A stretch of DNA of 64,000 nucleotides from positions 124,001 to 188,000 of the forward strand of contig JAITEB010000017.1 of assembly GCA_031282245.1 (NCBI GenBank). Reading direction: 5' to 3'. How positions within the stretch are numbered: position 1 is the stretch's first letter; every line of letters starts with the position of its first letter. A model generated the notes under the pieces. That model made no database searches, was not told where the DNA came from, and saw only the letters and a list, made by a program, of their open reading frames with translations. The translations under genes were made by a program, and so were the position numbers. The DNA comes from Oscillospiraceae bacterium (GTDB taxonomy: Bacteria; Bacillota; Clostridia; Oscillospirales; Ruminococcaceae). Below are positions 8,430-18,534 of this stretch, piece by piece.

Positions 8430-10199
8430 ATGGCATTTGACGGCTTAACGCTTTCGCTGGTGAAAAAAGAAATAGAAAACGCCGCTTTGGGCGGTCGCAT
8501 TGACAAAATTTACATCCCCTCGAAAGACGAAATAATAATCGCAATCCGGGCGAAAGGCGCGGCGCAAAAGATCCTGCTTTCGGCCTCGCCCGCCTGCGCC
8601 CGGATTCATCTCACCGGCGAAAGCGTTGAAAACCCCCGCCAGCCCCCTATGTTCTGCATGCTTCTGCGCAAGCGTCTCGGCGGCGGCAAACTTATCGCCC
8701 TGCGCCAGCATTCCTGCGACAGAATTATATTTCTGGATTTCGAGTGCAAAGACGAATTCGGCGACAGGGTTACTAACACCATCTGTATAGAAGTGATGGG
8801 CCGGCACAGCAATGTTATCCTGCTCAACGGCGGCGGCTTTGTTGTGGATTCTATTAAGCGCGTCGGCCTGGAGACTTCTTCTGTGCGGCAAATCCTGCCG
8901 GGCATAAAATACGAGCTTCCCCCGTTGCAGGACAAGCTTGTTCTGTTTGACGCAAGCCCGGAAGAAATAGTCAAAAAAATCCGAAACGGCAAGGACTGCG
9001 AGCTTTCGCGGGCCATACAAAACGCGGCGATGGGCTTTTCCCCTGTGCTTGCGCGGGAGGCCGCCCACTTTGCCGCGCGCGGCGTTCACACGCTGACAAG
9101 CGCTATGGAGGACGAAAATTGGGAACGTCTGCGCTTTGTCCTGGGAAAAATAAAATCAGCGGCCGAAGGCGGCAATATTGCCCCGACGGCTGTTATCGCG
9201 CCGGACGGCCTTCCCGCCGAATTCTCGTTTTTGGATATACATCAGTATCCGCTTGAATATAAAACCCGCCGTTTTGAAAGCATGGGTCAGCTTCTGGATT
9301 TTTTCTACAGCGAAAAAAGCAGGGTCGAACGCGTCAGGGCGCGGTCTCAGGACTTGCTAAAGCTTCTTGCAAACGCAAGCGCCCGGATAGAGCGCCGCCT
9401 TGCCGCCCAAAGAGAAGAACTGCTGCAAAGCGGCAGGCGCGAGGAACTGAAAATAAAAGGCGATATTCTCAGCGCGAATTTATATAAGCTGGAAAAAGGA
9501 CAAAACCTGGCCGTTCTGGAGAATTTTTATGATCCGGAGCTTGCGCCGACTGAAATAAAGCTTGAAGAAAGCCTGAATCCGGCGCAGAATGCGCAGAAAT
9601 ATTATCGCGAGTACAGAAAAGCCGACGCCGCAGAAAAAAAACTGAAAGTTCTGATAGAAGAGGGAGAAGCGGAGCTGGCCTATGTCGATTCGGTTTTCGA
9701 CGCTCTTGTACGCAGCGCGGGCGAAAGCGAGCTTTCAGAAATACGGGACGAGCTTGCGGAACAGGGCTATATCAAAAGGCCGCCCGGGGGAAAAGGCGCT
9801 TTGCCGCGAAGACTTCCGCCGCGGAAATATCTCTCGGCGGACGGCTTTGTTATTCTTGCCGGGCGCAACAATATCTCAAACGACGCGCTCAGCATGAAAT
9901 TTGCGGCCAAAAGCGATATTTGGATGCACGCTCAGGGAATACATGGTTCTCATGTGATTATTTTGACCGAGGGCCGGCAGCTTGAGGATATACCGCCGCG
10001 CACGCTTGAACAGGCCGGCGCGCTTGCCGCGTGGCACTCGAAAGGCAGGGCTTCGTCGCAGGTTCCGGTTGACTATACACAGGTAAAAAACCTAAGAAAG
10101 CCCAGGGGCGCAAAACCCGGTAAAGTAATCTATGACCGTTTCAAGACAATTTTTGTAAGGCCGGACGAAACGATTGTGCGCCTGCTGGAAACACGATAA
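8430..10199 (+). CDS. rqcH: Rqc2/RqcH homolog, NFACT family
   Basis: RqcH binds stalled 50S subunits with peptidyl-tRNA and adds C-terminal alanine tails that mark the nascent chain for degradation. The 589-residue protein has the order NFACT-N (MAFDGLTLSLVKKEIE), helical linker, coiled coil (about 290-430) and NFACT-R (about 455-570, with GFVILAGRNNISNDAL and SDIWMHAQGIHGSHVII). The Asp-Arg pair needed for alanine tailing is present at residues 97-98 (CDRIIFLDFE). Older annotations call it a fibronectin-binding protein, which is probably not its main role. Confidence 0.92.
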   Translation: MAFDGLTLSLVKKEIENAALGGRIDKIYIPSKDEIIIAIRAKGAAQKILLSASPACARIHLTGESVENPRQPPMFCMLLRKRLGGGKLIALRQHSCDRIIFLDFECKDEFGDRVTNTICIEVMGRHSNVILLNGGGFVVDSIKRVGLETSSVRQILPGIKYELPPLQDKLVLFDASPEEIVKKIRNGKDCELSRAIQNAAMGFSPVLAREAAHFAARGVHTLTSAMEDENWERLRFVLGKIKSAAEGGNIAPTAVIAPDGLPAEFSFLDIHQYPLEYKTRRFESMGQLLDFFYSEKSRVERVRARSQDLLKLLANASARIERRLAAQREELLQSGRREELKIKGDILSANLYKLEKGQNLAVLENFYDPELAPTEIKLEESLNPAQNAQKYYREYRKADAAEKKLKVLIEEGEAELAYVDSVFDALVRSAGESELSEIRDELAEQGYIKRPPGGKGALPRRLPPRKYLSADGFVILAGRNNISNDALSMKFAAKSDIWMHAQGIHGSHVIILTEGRQLEDIPPRTLEQAGALAAWHSKGRASSQVPVDYTQVKNLRKPRGAKPGKVIYDRFKTIFVRPDETIVRLLETR

Positions 10200-10246
10200 C
10201 GCCGGAAATTTGCATAAAAATACAAAATTAAGGGGTTTGCAAAACC

Positions 10247-10627
10247 ATGAAAGAAATTATCTCAACCCGAAACGCGCCCGGCGCAATCGGGCCATATTCG
10301 CAGGCGGTAAAGGCGGGCGGCTTTGTTTTCGCTTCCGGGCAGATCCCGCTGAACCCCGCAACGGGCGCAATAGAGGCGCAGGACATAGCGGGGCAGGTTA
10401 CGCAAGTTCTTGAAAATGTGCGGGCCGTTTTGGAGGCCGCCGGAACAGGGCTTGAAAAAGTGGTGAAAACGACTGTGTTTTTGCGGAACATGGGCGACTT
10501 TGCCGCAATGAACGAGATATACGCAAGCTTTTTCAGAAAGGACTGCCCGGCGCGGTCCGCCGTGGAGGTCGCGGCGCTTCCCAAAGGCGCGCTTGTCGAA
10601 ATTGAGGTCATTGCAATCGCCGAATAA
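10247..10627 (+). CDS. ridA: RidA family 2-iminobutanoate/2-iminopropanoate deaminase
   Basis: RidA hydrolyses reactive enamine and imine products of PLP enzymes. The 126-residue protein matches the YjgF/YER057c family over its length: APGAIGPYSQAVKAGGFVFASGQIP near the N terminus and CPARSAVEVAALPKGALVEIEVIA at the C terminus. The arginine in PARSAVEV is the catalytic residue. It follows rqcH by 47 bases on the same strand. Confidence 0.93.
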   Translation: MKEIISTRNAPGAIGPYSQAVKAGGFVFASGQIPLNPATGAIEAQDIAGQVTQVLENVRAVLEAAGTGLEKVVKTTVFLRNMGDFAAMNEIYASFFRKDCPARSAVEVAALPKGALVEIEVIAIAE

Positions 10628-10647
10628 AACAATGCGGGAGCGGATAA

Positions 10648-11355
10648 TTATTCGCCCCTGCATTTTTCTATAAAAGCGTCAAAAAGTTTTTTCGCGTTTT
10701 CGTCGCGAAAAGCCATATTTTCCGGGTGCCATTGCACGCAGAGCGCGAACCAGTCCCCGGAAAATTCCATGCCTTCGATTAAGCTGTCCAGGGCTTTTGC
10801 GTTCGCCGTGAATCCGGGCGCAAGATTTTTCACGGCCTGGTGATGAAAGCTGTTCACCGTGATTTTCTTTTCACCAAGAATTTTATATAAAAGAGAATTT
10901 GTTTCTATTTCCACTGAATGGGCAGGCCAGGCGCGATCAAGCCTGCCTGTCTGGTCGTGAACGACAGTAGTTTTTGGAATGTCCTGGAAAAGCGTCCCGC
11001 CAAAGGCGGCGTTTAGCGCCTGAATCCCGCGGCATATGGCGAAAACCGGAATACGCCGCTCAAAAGCAATTTTTGCAAGCGCAAGCTCGAATTCGTCCCG
11101 CTGGGGGCATTGCTCGCCGCACTCTTCAAGAAGTTCCTCGCCGTAGAGGTGGGGCATAACGTCCCCGCCGCCCGTGAAGAGAAAACCGTCGAAAGTTTCC
11201 GCAAGGCGTTCAAGATCGGCGCTTTCCGAGACTAAAGGCAAAATAAACGGAATTCCTCCAGAAGAAAAAACCGCTTTTATATAGTCGCGGGACATCCAGA
11301 GGGATTCTTTTTCTTTGTCGTACATGGGCGTAAGCCCGATCAGCGGCGTTTTCAT
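10648..11355 (-). CDS. Class I glutamine amidotransferase-like hydrolase (peptidase C26, PuuD-like)
   Basis: The 235-residue protein resembles gamma-glutamyl-GABA hydrolases and related C26 enzymes. The nucleophile is C108 in FAICRGIQALNAAFGG; the His-Glu pair lies in VQWHPE near residue 215. The TGGGDVMPHLY segment forms the usual oxyanion region. The substrate cannot be read from sequence, and no puu pathway genes are nearby. It overlaps the kinase-like gene upstream by four bases (ATGA), so the two are coupled. Confidence 0.85.
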   Translation of the reverse strand: MKTPLIGLTPMYDKEKESLWMSRDYIKAVFSSGGIPFILPLVSESADLERLAETFDGFLFTGGGDVMPHLYGEELLEECGEQCPQRDEFELALAKIAFERRIPVFAICRGIQALNAAFGGTLFQDIPKTTVVHDQTGRLDRAWPAHSVEIETNSLLYKILGEKKITVNSFHHQAVKNLAPGFTANAKALDSLIEGMEFSGDWFALCVQWHPENMAFRDENAKKLFDAFIEKCRGE

Positions 11356-11987
11356 GCGAAACCGCCTGCGCCAAGCCTTAAGTCCACATAATTTTTAATC
11401 AGCTCAAAAGTTTTCTCAAAGCCCAATTTGGAGGTATCAAGCGCAAGGTCATAGTTTTCCGCGTTTTTCCATATGCGCCCGGTATGATACTTGCAATAAG
11501 CCTGCCGGTAGGCGTCGACTTTTTTGACATGCTTCAGCGCCTGTTTTTCGTCGATCAGAAGCCGCTCGCGCTCATGCTCCGCGCGTATTTCAAGCGGAGC
11601 GTAAAGAAAAACCGAAATCAGATTCCTGTAGTCTTTTAGCACATAATCGGCGGCGCGGCCAATCACTATATACGACTGCTGCTTTGCCAGCTCTTTCAGC
11701 ACTTTTGCCTGATAATTAAACAGGTTCTCGTCAGAGGTGAAATCCCCGCTTTCCGGCGGGATAAGCTCGCCCTGATAGACTTTTCTTGAGACTTTGTAAA
11801 GAATGCTGTTTTTGATGTCTTCGTCAGCGCCGGCAAAAAGTTTCTCGCTGATGCCGCTGTCCTCCGAGGCCAGCCGAAGGAGCTGTTTGTCATACAGGTT
11901 TATGCCGTAGCGCTCCGCAAGCATATTACTGATAGTGGTGCCGCCGCTTCCGCATGTTCTGGTGATCGCGATAATAAAATTTTCCAT
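11352..11987 (-). CDS. Cytidylate kinase-like family protein
   Basis: The 211-residue protein has a P-loop variant TCGSGGTTISNMLAE (residues 11-25) followed by YGINLYDKQLL, as in the cytidylate-kinase-like family common in Firmicutes and distinct from true Cmk. The mid region IVIGRAADYVLKDY fits the family. Its substrate is unknown. GGGAGGT lies before the ATG at 11987; the longer frame to 12050 has no ribosome binding site. Confidence 0.82.
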   Translation of the reverse strand: MENFIIAITRTCGSGGTTISNMLAERYGINLYDKQLLRLASEDSGISEKLFAGADEDIKNSILYKVSRKVYQGELIPPESGDFTSDENLFNYQAKVLKELAKQQSYIVIGRAADYVLKDYRNLISVFLYAPLEIRAEHERERLLIDEKQALKHVKKVDAYRQAYCKYHTGRIWKNAENYDLALDTSKLGFEKTFELIKNYVDLRLGAGGFA

Positions 11988-12056
11988 TGGTTTTGACCTC
12001 CCAAAATATAAATTATGCAGATTCAGGGGCGGAATTTTGCGCGCAGACACCGCGCC

Positions 12057-14657
12057 CTACAGGATAGAAACGCCCAGTCTGTCATTCTCCGCGTTTACCC
12101 TGACGGTCGATTCCGGCTCGGGATCCCCCGAAATAAGCGCCCGCGCAACGAGCGTCTCCGCCTGACTTTGCAGGTATCTCTTAAGCGGCCTTGCGCCGTA
12201 AACAGGGTCATAAGCCCGGCTGATGATTAAATCTCTCGCGCCGTCTGTTATTTCCAGTTTGAGCTGTTTTTCTTTCAGTCGGTTTTCAAGGCTTTTTATC
12301 ATCAGATCCAGAATCTTTGCAATCTCGCTTTTTGCAAGCGGCTTGTAAAATACGATCTCGTCAAGTCTGTTGAGGAATTCCGGCCGGAAACTTTGCCGCA
12401 AAAGCCTGTCGGCGGCTTTCCGGGCTTCCTCGCTGATTTCGCCGTCTTTTATGCCCTCCAGAATATAATTGCTGCCCAGGTTGCTTGTCAGAATAATAAT
12501 CGTATTTTTGAAATCTACGGTTCTGCCCTGGCTGTCCGTAACGCGCCCGTCGTCAAGAATTTGGAGCAGGATATTAAAGACGTCAGGATGCGCTTTTTCA
12601 ATTTCGTCAAACAAAACGACGGAATAGGGCCTGCGGCGGACGGCTTCCGTAAGCTGGCCCCCTTCTTCATAGCCGACATATCCCGGAGGAGCGCCGATCA
12701 GCCGGCTGACGGAGAATTTTTCCATATATTCGCTCATGTCAATCCGGATAATATTGTTTTCATCGTCAAAAAGGCTTTCGGCAAGCGCCTTTGCCAGCTC
12801 GGTTTTGCCGACGCCTGTCGGCCCAAGAAAAAGAAAACTTCCCACAGGGCGGTTTTTGTCCTGAATCCCGGCGCGGCTGCGCAATATTGCGTCGGATACG
12901 CGCGCGACGGCTTCATCCTGGCCGATAACGCGCCTGTGCAAAATTTCCTCCATGTGCAGCAATTTTTCGCGCTCGCCCTCCACAAGCCGCGCAACGGGAA
13001 TGCCCGTCCAGCGCCCGACAATGCGGGCTATCTCGTCGTCGGTCACTTTGTCGCGCAAAAGCGCTCCGCCCGAGCCTTTTTTCTCGGCTTTTTTCTCTTC
13101 TTCGGCAAGTTTGCGCTGAAGCTCCGGCAGACGGCCGTATTTCAGCTCGGCGGCCCTGTTCAGATTGTATTCCCGTTCGGCGGTTTCTATGCCCGCATTG
13201 ACCCGCTCTATTTCCTCGCGCAGTTTTTGCACTGTTGAAATGCTGCTTTTTTCGTTTTCAAGCCGGGCTTTCATCTCGTCCATCCTGCCGCGCAGCTCCG
13301 AAAGCTCTTTCTGTAGATCTCCCAAATGCTCCGCGCTGAGCCTGTCGGTTTCTTTTTTGAGGGCGGCTTCCTCGATTTCAAGCTGAATGACGCGCCTTTG
13401 CAGGTCGTCCATTTCGGCGGGCTGTGAGTCCATCTCTGTCCGGATAGTCGCGCAGGCTTCGTCAACCAAATCAATAGCCTTGTCCGGTAAAAACCTGTCG
13501 CTGATATACCTGTCTGAAAGCACAGCGGCAGCAATCAGCGCATTGTCCTGGATTTTAACGCCATGAAAAACCTCGTAGCGCTCTTTCAGGCCGCGCAAAA
13601 TCGAGATGGTGTCCTCAACGGTCGGCTCGCTGACCAGAACGGGCTGAAAACGCCTTTCCAGCGCGGAGTCTTTTTCTATATGCTTGCGGTACTCGTCAAG
13701 CGTCGTCGCGCCGATACAGTGCAGTTCTCCCCGGGCAAGCATGGGCTTCAGCAGGTTGCCCGCGTCCATAGAGCCCTCGGCCTTGCCCGCGCCTACTATA
13801 TTGTGAAGCTCATCGATAAAAAGCAGGATTTTCCCGGCGCTTTTGGAAATTTCCTGCAAAACGCTTTTCAGTCGTTCCTCAAACTCGCCGCGATATTTTG
13901 CCCCGGCCACCAGCGCGCCCATGTCCAGCGAAAACACGGCGCGGTCTTTCAAGCTGTCGGGCACGTCTCCGCGCACAATACGCTGGGCGAGACCTTCGAC
14001 GATTGCGGTTTTGCCGACGCCCGGCTCGCCGATTAAAACCGGGTTGTTGTTGGTTTTGCGGGAAAGAATCCTGATTGTGTTGCGGATTTCGCTGTCCCGG
14101 CCGATAACGGGGTCAAGGCTGTGTTCCCGCGCGGCGGCGACAAGATCCCGGCCGTATTTTTTCAAAACGTCATAAGTTTCCTCCGGAGAATCGCTTGTGA
14201 CGCGCCGGCTTCCGCGCACTTCGGCAAGAGCTTTCAGAAAAGCGTTTTTGTCAAGGCCGAATTTCTTGAAAAGTTTAGAGATATCGCTTTCGGCCCTGTC
14301 GATAAGGCCGAGCATGACATGCTCGACGCTGACAAATTCGTCCTTCATGTTTTTGGCCGCGCTTTCGGCGGAGGAAAGAGCTTTTTCTATTCCCTGGGAA
14401 ATATATATATTTTCAGCCCCTCCGCCGCTGGAGTAAACTTTTGGGAAAGCCCTTATCAAACCCTCAAGCGAAGAAGCCATATTATCGGAATCAAGACCGA
14501 TTTTGTCGATAAGCTGGGGTATAAGTCCGCCGTTTTGCTTTAATAAAGCGAGAAGCAGATGCTCCTGCTCCAGACGCTGGTTTTGGCGCTCCGCCGCGAT
14601 ATTTTTCGCGTCCTGAATCGCTTCAAGGGATTTTTGCGTAAATTTTTGGAGATTCAT
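12057..14657 (-). CDS. clpB: ATP-dependent chaperone ClpB
   Basis: ClpB is a hexameric disaggregase that threads aggregated proteins with DnaK help. The 866-residue product has the Clp N domain (1-150), NBD1 with Walker [14 protein letters not shown] near residue 205, the coiled-coil M domain (about 410-530), and NBD2 with [14 protein letters not shown] near 605 and arginine-finger regions. Length and domain order are those of ClpB and not ClpC. The start at 14657 ([10 protein letters not shown]) is the usual ClpB opening. A strong promoter and a tandem TTGCAC motif lie upstream; no CIRCE element is seen. Confidence 0.95.
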   Translation of the reverse strand: MNLQKFTQKSLEAIQDAKNIAAERQNQRLEQEHLLLALLKQNGGLIPQLIDKIGLDSDNMASSLEGLIRAFPKVYSSGGGAENIYISQGIEKALSSAESAAKNMKDEFVSVEHVMLGLIDRAESDISKLFKKFGLDKNAFLKALAEVRGSRRVTSDSPEETYDVLKKYGRDLVAAAREHSLDPVIGRDSEIRNTIRILSRKTNNNPVLIGEPGVGKTAIVEGLAQRIVRGDVPDSLKDRAVFSLDMGALVAGAKYRGEFEERLKSVLQEISKSAGKILLFIDELHNIVGAGKAEGSMDAGNLLKPMLARGELHCIGATTLDEYRKHIEKDSALERRFQPVLVSEPTVEDTISILRGLKERYEVFHGVKIQDNALIAAAVLSDRYISDRFLPDKAIDLVDEACATIRTEMDSQPAEMDDLQRRVIQLEIEEAALKKETDRLSAEHLGDLQKELSELRGRMDEMKARLENEKSSISTVQKLREEIERVNAGIETAEREYNLNRAAELKYGRLPELQRKLAEEEKKAEKKGSGGALLRDKVTDDEIARIVGRWTGIPVARLVEGEREKLLHMEEILHRRVIGQDEAVARVSDAILRSRAGIQDKNRPVGSFLFLGPTGVGKTELAKALAESLFDDENNIIRIDMSEYMEKFSVSRLIGAPPGYVGYEEGGQLTEAVRRRPYSVVLFDEIEKAHPDVFNILLQILDDGRVTDSQGRTVDFKNTIIILTSNLGSNYILEGIKDGEISEEARKAADRLLRQSFRPEFLNRLDEIVFYKPLAKSEIAKILDLMIKSLENRLKEKQLKLEITDGARDLIISRAYDPVYGARPLKRYLQSQAETLVARALISGDPEPESTVRVNAENDRLGVSIL

Positions 14658-14681
14658 AGTATGCGCTCGTCCTTTCGATTT

Positions 14682-14696
14682 GTGCAATTGGTGCAA
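14682..14696 (-). repeat. Tandem TTGCAC direct repeat in clpB leader
   Basis: TTGCAC occurs twice with a 9-base period on the minus strand (plus-strand GTGCAA at 14682-14687 and 14691-14696), between the -10 box and the clpB start. Tandem direct repeats near clp promoters recall CtsR sites, but the sequence differs from the known CtsR heptad. Confidence 0.4.
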
Positions 14697-14716
14697 ATTT
14701 TAATTTTGCATTTTGT

Positions 14717-14745
14717 ATACTACGCTTTTGCGCAGAATGTGTCAA
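14717..14745 (-). promoter_or_regulatory. Sigma-A promoter of clpB
   Basis: On the minus strand TTGACA (plus 14740-14745) and TAGTAT (plus 14717-14722) are 17 bases apart, about 60 bases before the clpB start. Confidence 0.82.
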
Positions 14746-14766
14746 TAGATATTATGTAAACCTGAA

Positions 14767-15531
14767 TCAGGATCTCCCGCGTTTTTTCAGCGAGTTAAAA
14801 GCATAGGCGCAGAACAGCCGAAGCGACTTGAAAAAATTATATTTCAAAAATTTTCTGTAAACAATCCAGCGGTTTCCCGCCGCCTTTATTTTATTTCCGG
14901 AGCGGCTTTCGGGACGGACGCGATAGCGCGTCAAAATATCAGTGAGGCCGCAGGCTTTTGCGCCGCCACTGAGAAGCTCCAGCCAATACACATAGTCCTC
15001 ATGGGCATAGTCCGGGTTCATGCTGTGTTTTTTTGCAAGGTCCGCTTTTATGACGGCGCTGGAGCAGCCGATAACGTTTTCTTTCAGCAGGCGTTTAAAA
15101 TCCGTCTCTTCCGGGACAATATATTGTCTGCGGAAACCCGCGCCGGACTGGTCAAAAAGTTCGTAAGAAGTGTAGCAGACGTCACAGTTCCGGCTTTGCA
15201 TAAGTTCAAGCTGCCGCTCAATTTTTTCCGGAAGCCAGATATCGTCGCAGTCCAGAAAGGCGATATACTCCCCGGAAGCGAGACTTATTCCCCGGTTGCG
15301 CGTTATCGCAACGCCGAGGTTGCAGGGATTTTTGCGGCAGATAACGCGGCTGTCTTTTTTCTGGGCATCAAGTATGATTCTGGACGTTGCGTCTTTAGAG
15401 CAGTCGTCTATTACGATTATTTCAAGATTTTGATGGCTTTGTGAAAGCGCGGACAAAATGGTTTCGGAAATATATTTTTCGCAGTTATATGCCGGTATTA
15501 CAACCGAGCAGAGAATGTTTTCGGTCGTCAT
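14767..15531 (-). CDS. Family 2 glycosyltransferase
   Basis: The 254-residue protein is a GT-A fold enzyme. It opens SVVIPAYNCEKYISETILSAL, has EIIVIDDCSKDATSRII as the nucleotide-sugar site, and shows the metal-binding motif within YIAFLDCDDIWLPEKI. Two short hydrophobic or amphipathic stretches near the end may attach it to the membrane. Donor and acceptor are not predictable. The frame extends to 15621 but the natural family start is the ATG at 15531. It lies downstream of polA and its end faces the clpB promoter. Confidence 0.85.
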   Translation of the reverse strand: MTTENILCSVVIPAYNCEKYISETILSALSQSHQNLEIIVIDDCSKDATSRIILDAQKKDSRVICRKNPCNLGVAITRNRGISLASGEYIAFLDCDDIWLPEKIERQLELMQSRNCDVCYTSYELFDQSGAGFRRQYIVPEETDFKRLLKENVIGCSSAVIKADLAKKHSMNPDYAHEDYVYWLELLSGGAKACGLTDILTRYRVRPESRSGNKIKAAGNRWIVYRKFLKYNFFKSLRLFCAYAFNSLKKRGRS

Positions 15532-15691
15532 GATAAAAAGCGCCCCCTGTAGTAAAGTATACCGCCGCGGCAAAAAAGATCCTGCACTTAAAAAATTACA
15601 CCAAAGCGGCGGCAAATTCAATGCATAAGAAGTAAAAAAAATTTCGGCGGCGCTTTGTTTTTATCCGACTGTGTACGCGTTTGCACACAAT

Positions 15692-18277
15692 TCACCACTT
15701 CGCGTCATACCAGTTCTGCCCGGCGTTTATATCGGCCGTCAGCGGAACCGAAAGCCAGACGGCATTCTCCATTTCTTCTTTGAGTATCTTAGTGGCAAGC
15801 TCGGCTTCCTCAAGCGGGGACTCTATAATAAGCTCGTCGTGAACCTGCAAAATCAGCCGGGATTTCAGACCTTCACGACCTAGCCGCCTGAAAACCCGTA
15901 TCATGGCAATTTTGATAATATCGGCGGCGGTGCCCTGAATGGGCATGTTCATTGCGACGCGCTCGCCAAAGGACTTCTGGTTGAAATTCCCGGAAGAAAG
16001 CTCCGGAAGGTTCCTTCTCCTGTTAAACATGGTTTTGACATAGCCGTTCTCTTTGCCGAACTCAACCGTGTTTTTCATATAGTCCCGCACGCCGGAAAAA
16101 TTATTTAAATAGTCTTCTATATATTTCCTGGCGTCGGACACGCTCACGCCAATATCCTGCGAAAGCGAAAAGGCCGAAATGCCGTATACAATGCCGAAGT
16201 TGACGGCTTTGGAATCGCTGCGCATTTTGGATGTAACAAGCTCGGGGGGAAGGCCGAAAACTTTTGCGGCTGTGGAGCGATGTATGTCCTGCCCGTTCCG
16301 GAAGGCTTCCGCCATGTTCTCGTCCCCGGCGATATGCGCAAGCACGCGCAGCTCAATCTGCGAATAGTCCGCGTCAACCAGAACTTTGCCCTCAGAGGCA
16401 AGGAAAAAACGGCGCATTTCCCGGCCAAGCTCCGTCCTGACAGGTATGTTTTGCATGTTCGGCTCGGTGGAGCTTATGCGGCCTGTGCGGGTCTCCGTCT
16501 GGTTAAATCTGGTGTGGACTCTGCCGTCGGGCTTGACTTCTTTCAGAAGCCCGTCTACATAAGTCGATTTAAGCTTTGTAAGCTTTCTGTATTCCAGAAT
16601 GTCGTTTATTATCGGGTGGTCGTATTTCAGCGCGTCAAGCACGTCCGCGTCCGTCGAGTAGCCGGTTTTGGTTTTCTTTTTGCTTTTAAGGCCAAGTTCG
16701 TCAAACAATATTTTCCCAAGCTGCTGTGTGGAGTTTATATTAAAGCTTTTTCCCGCATATTCATAAATTTGCGCTTCAAGCTTTTGAATATTTTCGCCGA
16801 GCGTTTCGCCGAACTGCCGGACGCCGCCGGCATCAACTTTAAAGCCCAGAGTTTCCATTGAAGCCAAAACTTCCGAGAGGGGAAGCTCAATGTCGCGCAG
16901 AAGCGGGATCTGGCCGTTTTCTTCTATTTGGGAGTACATTTTCGCATACAGCAGGGGGAGCAGAGCCGCGTTTTTCAGGCATTCCGAATCAAGTGACGGC
17001 GGGACAGCGACAGAATATTCCCCGGCCAGCCTTTGAGGCTCATAGCTTCTTGCAAGTGGGTTTAATATATAGCCCGCAAGCGATGTGTCGAAAATAAAGC
17101 CGCTTACTTGCGCGTTGTTTTTAAATGCGTACCTGTAGATGTTTTTTATATCGTGCCCGATTTTTTTCTTGTCGCAGGAGAATATATAATTGACAATAGT
17201 CATGAACTCCAGGCAAAAACTGTCCGCCCACGCGATTTCAGCGCCATCCGAGACAGCCAGCCTGACGGGAAAATCTTCTTCCAGCTCAACCGAAATATAA
17301 ATCCGCCCGGCTTTCTGGACAAATTTTTCAAAGTCCTGCTTATATACAAAATTGTGCGCTTGCGCTGGCCTGCTTTCCACGGTTTCGCCGCCGGAAGCCG
17401 CAGTGACCGCATCCAGCCTGAGCCGCTCAATAAGCTTGTGCATCTCAAGCTTATTGAGCAAAGCGGCGGCTTCGGCGGGTTTGCCCGCGCCTTTTCTGTA
17501 ATCTTCCAGGCTGCCGGGAACAGGGGCTGCCGTGGAAATTTCGCCGAGAACGCGGCTTAGCTCCGCCGAATCTTTCCCGTTTTTGAGCTTTGCGCGAACG
17601 CTGTCTTTTATGTCGATTTCATCAATGTGCTCGTATATATATTTAATATTGTCAAATTTCTGAATAAGCGCAAGCGCCGTCTTCTCGCCCACCCCCGCAA
17701 CGCCGGGAATATTGTCGGAACTGTCGCCCATCAGCGCTTTCACTTCTATAAGCTGCTTCGGGCTTACGCCGTATTTTTCTTTAATAATTTCTGTATTATA
17801 AAGCGTGACAAGCGAGCTTCCCGCCTTTGTGGAGGCCAGCCGGACGTTCACGCTGTCGCTGACAAGCTGCAGGCAGTCGCGGTCGCCGGTTACGATCACG
17901 CATTCGCCGCCGTTTTCCCCGCAAAGCTTCGCAATTGAGCCGAGAATATCGTCTGCCTCGAAACCGGGGATTTCTATTATTTTATATCCCAAATCCGCAA
18001 GCAGTTTTTTTATTATGGGGAATTGCATGGCAAGCTCTTCCGGCATAGGTTTTCTTCCGGCCTTGTATTCACTGTAAAGTTCATGCCGGAAAGTAGGCTC
18101 CGGGCGGTCGAAGGCAAAAACGACCGTGTCCGGCTCTGCTTCGGCCAGAACTTTCAAAAATATATTCATAAAGCCGTAAACGGCGTTGGTATAAGTATTG
18201 TCCTTGCTGGACAGAAGCCGTATGCCATAGAAGGCGCGGTTCAGTATGCTGTTGGAGTCGATAGCGGCGATTTTCAT
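15692..18277 (-). CDS. polA: DNA polymerase I
   Basis: PolA fills gaps and removes RNA primers. The 861-residue protein has a 5' nuclease domain (1-290; FAFDRPEPTFRHELYSEYKAGR, GFEADDILGSIA, GDSSDNIPGV), a middle 3'-5' exonuclease-like domain, and the polymerase domain with motif A DADYSQIELRVLAHIAGDE, motif B RSDSKAVNFGIVYG and motif C QVHDELIIE. In the middle domain the DxE metal motif is replaced (YISVELEED), so proofreading is probably absent, as in Bacillus and Thermus homologs. Confidence 0.96.
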   Translation of the reverse strand: MKIAAIDSNSILNRAFYGIRLLSSKDNTYTNAVYGFMNIFLKVLAEAEPDTVVFAFDRPEPTFRHELYSEYKAGRKPMPEELAMQFPIIKKLLADLGYKIIEIPGFEADDILGSIAKLCGENGGECVIVTGDRDCLQLVSDSVNVRLASTKAGSSLVTLYNTEIIKEKYGVSPKQLIEVKALMGDSSDNIPGVAGVGEKTALALIQKFDNIKYIYEHIDEIDIKDSVRAKLKNGKDSAELSRVLGEISTAAPVPGSLEDYRKGAGKPAEAAALLNKLEMHKLIERLRLDAVTAASGGETVESRPAQAHNFVYKQDFEKFVQKAGRIYISVELEEDFPVRLAVSDGAEIAWADSFCLEFMTIVNYIFSCDKKKIGHDIKNIYRYAFKNNAQVSGFIFDTSLAGYILNPLARSYEPQRLAGEYSVAVPPSLDSECLKNAALLPLLYAKMYSQIEENGQIPLLRDIELPLSEVLASMETLGFKVDAGGVRQFGETLGENIQKLEAQIYEYAGKSFNINSTQQLGKILFDELGLKSKKKTKTGYSTDADVLDALKYDHPIINDILEYRKLTKLKSTYVDGLLKEVKPDGRVHTRFNQTETRTGRISSTEPNMQNIPVRTELGREMRRFFLASEGKVLVDADYSQIELRVLAHIAGDENMAEAFRNGQDIHRSTAAKVFGLPPELVTSKMRSDSKAVNFGIVYGISAFSLSQDIGVSVSDARKYIEDYLNNFSGVRDYMKNTVEFGKENGYVKTMFNRRRNLPELSSGNFNQKSFGERVAMNMPIQGTAADIIKIAMIRVFRRLGREGLKSRLILQVHDELIIESPLEEAELATKILKEEMENAVWLSVPLTADINAGQNWYDAKW

Positions 18278-18534
18278 GTGGTATGTCCTTTCTTGCCTTT
18301 GGGGTTTTTTATTTACAAAGTTTTTCAGATTTTGCGCTCTGATTATATTTTATACGAGCCGCACTGAAAAAGCAATAAATTTGTAGCGGATAAAAACCAG
18401 AGAGCAAAATAATAAAAATTTCCAGAAACATAGAAATAAATTTTTCATAAAATAAACGTATACAAAGTTTTATCAGGCATGATATAATTAAAAAACAAAA
18501 ATTATTTTGAGACATTTAAACAGGAGGAATTGTT

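Noticed and set aside
16280..16861. Long open frame antisense to polA (193 residues)
   Set aside because: It has no family resemblance and no start signals; long antisense frames are common opposite GC-rich third codon positions here.
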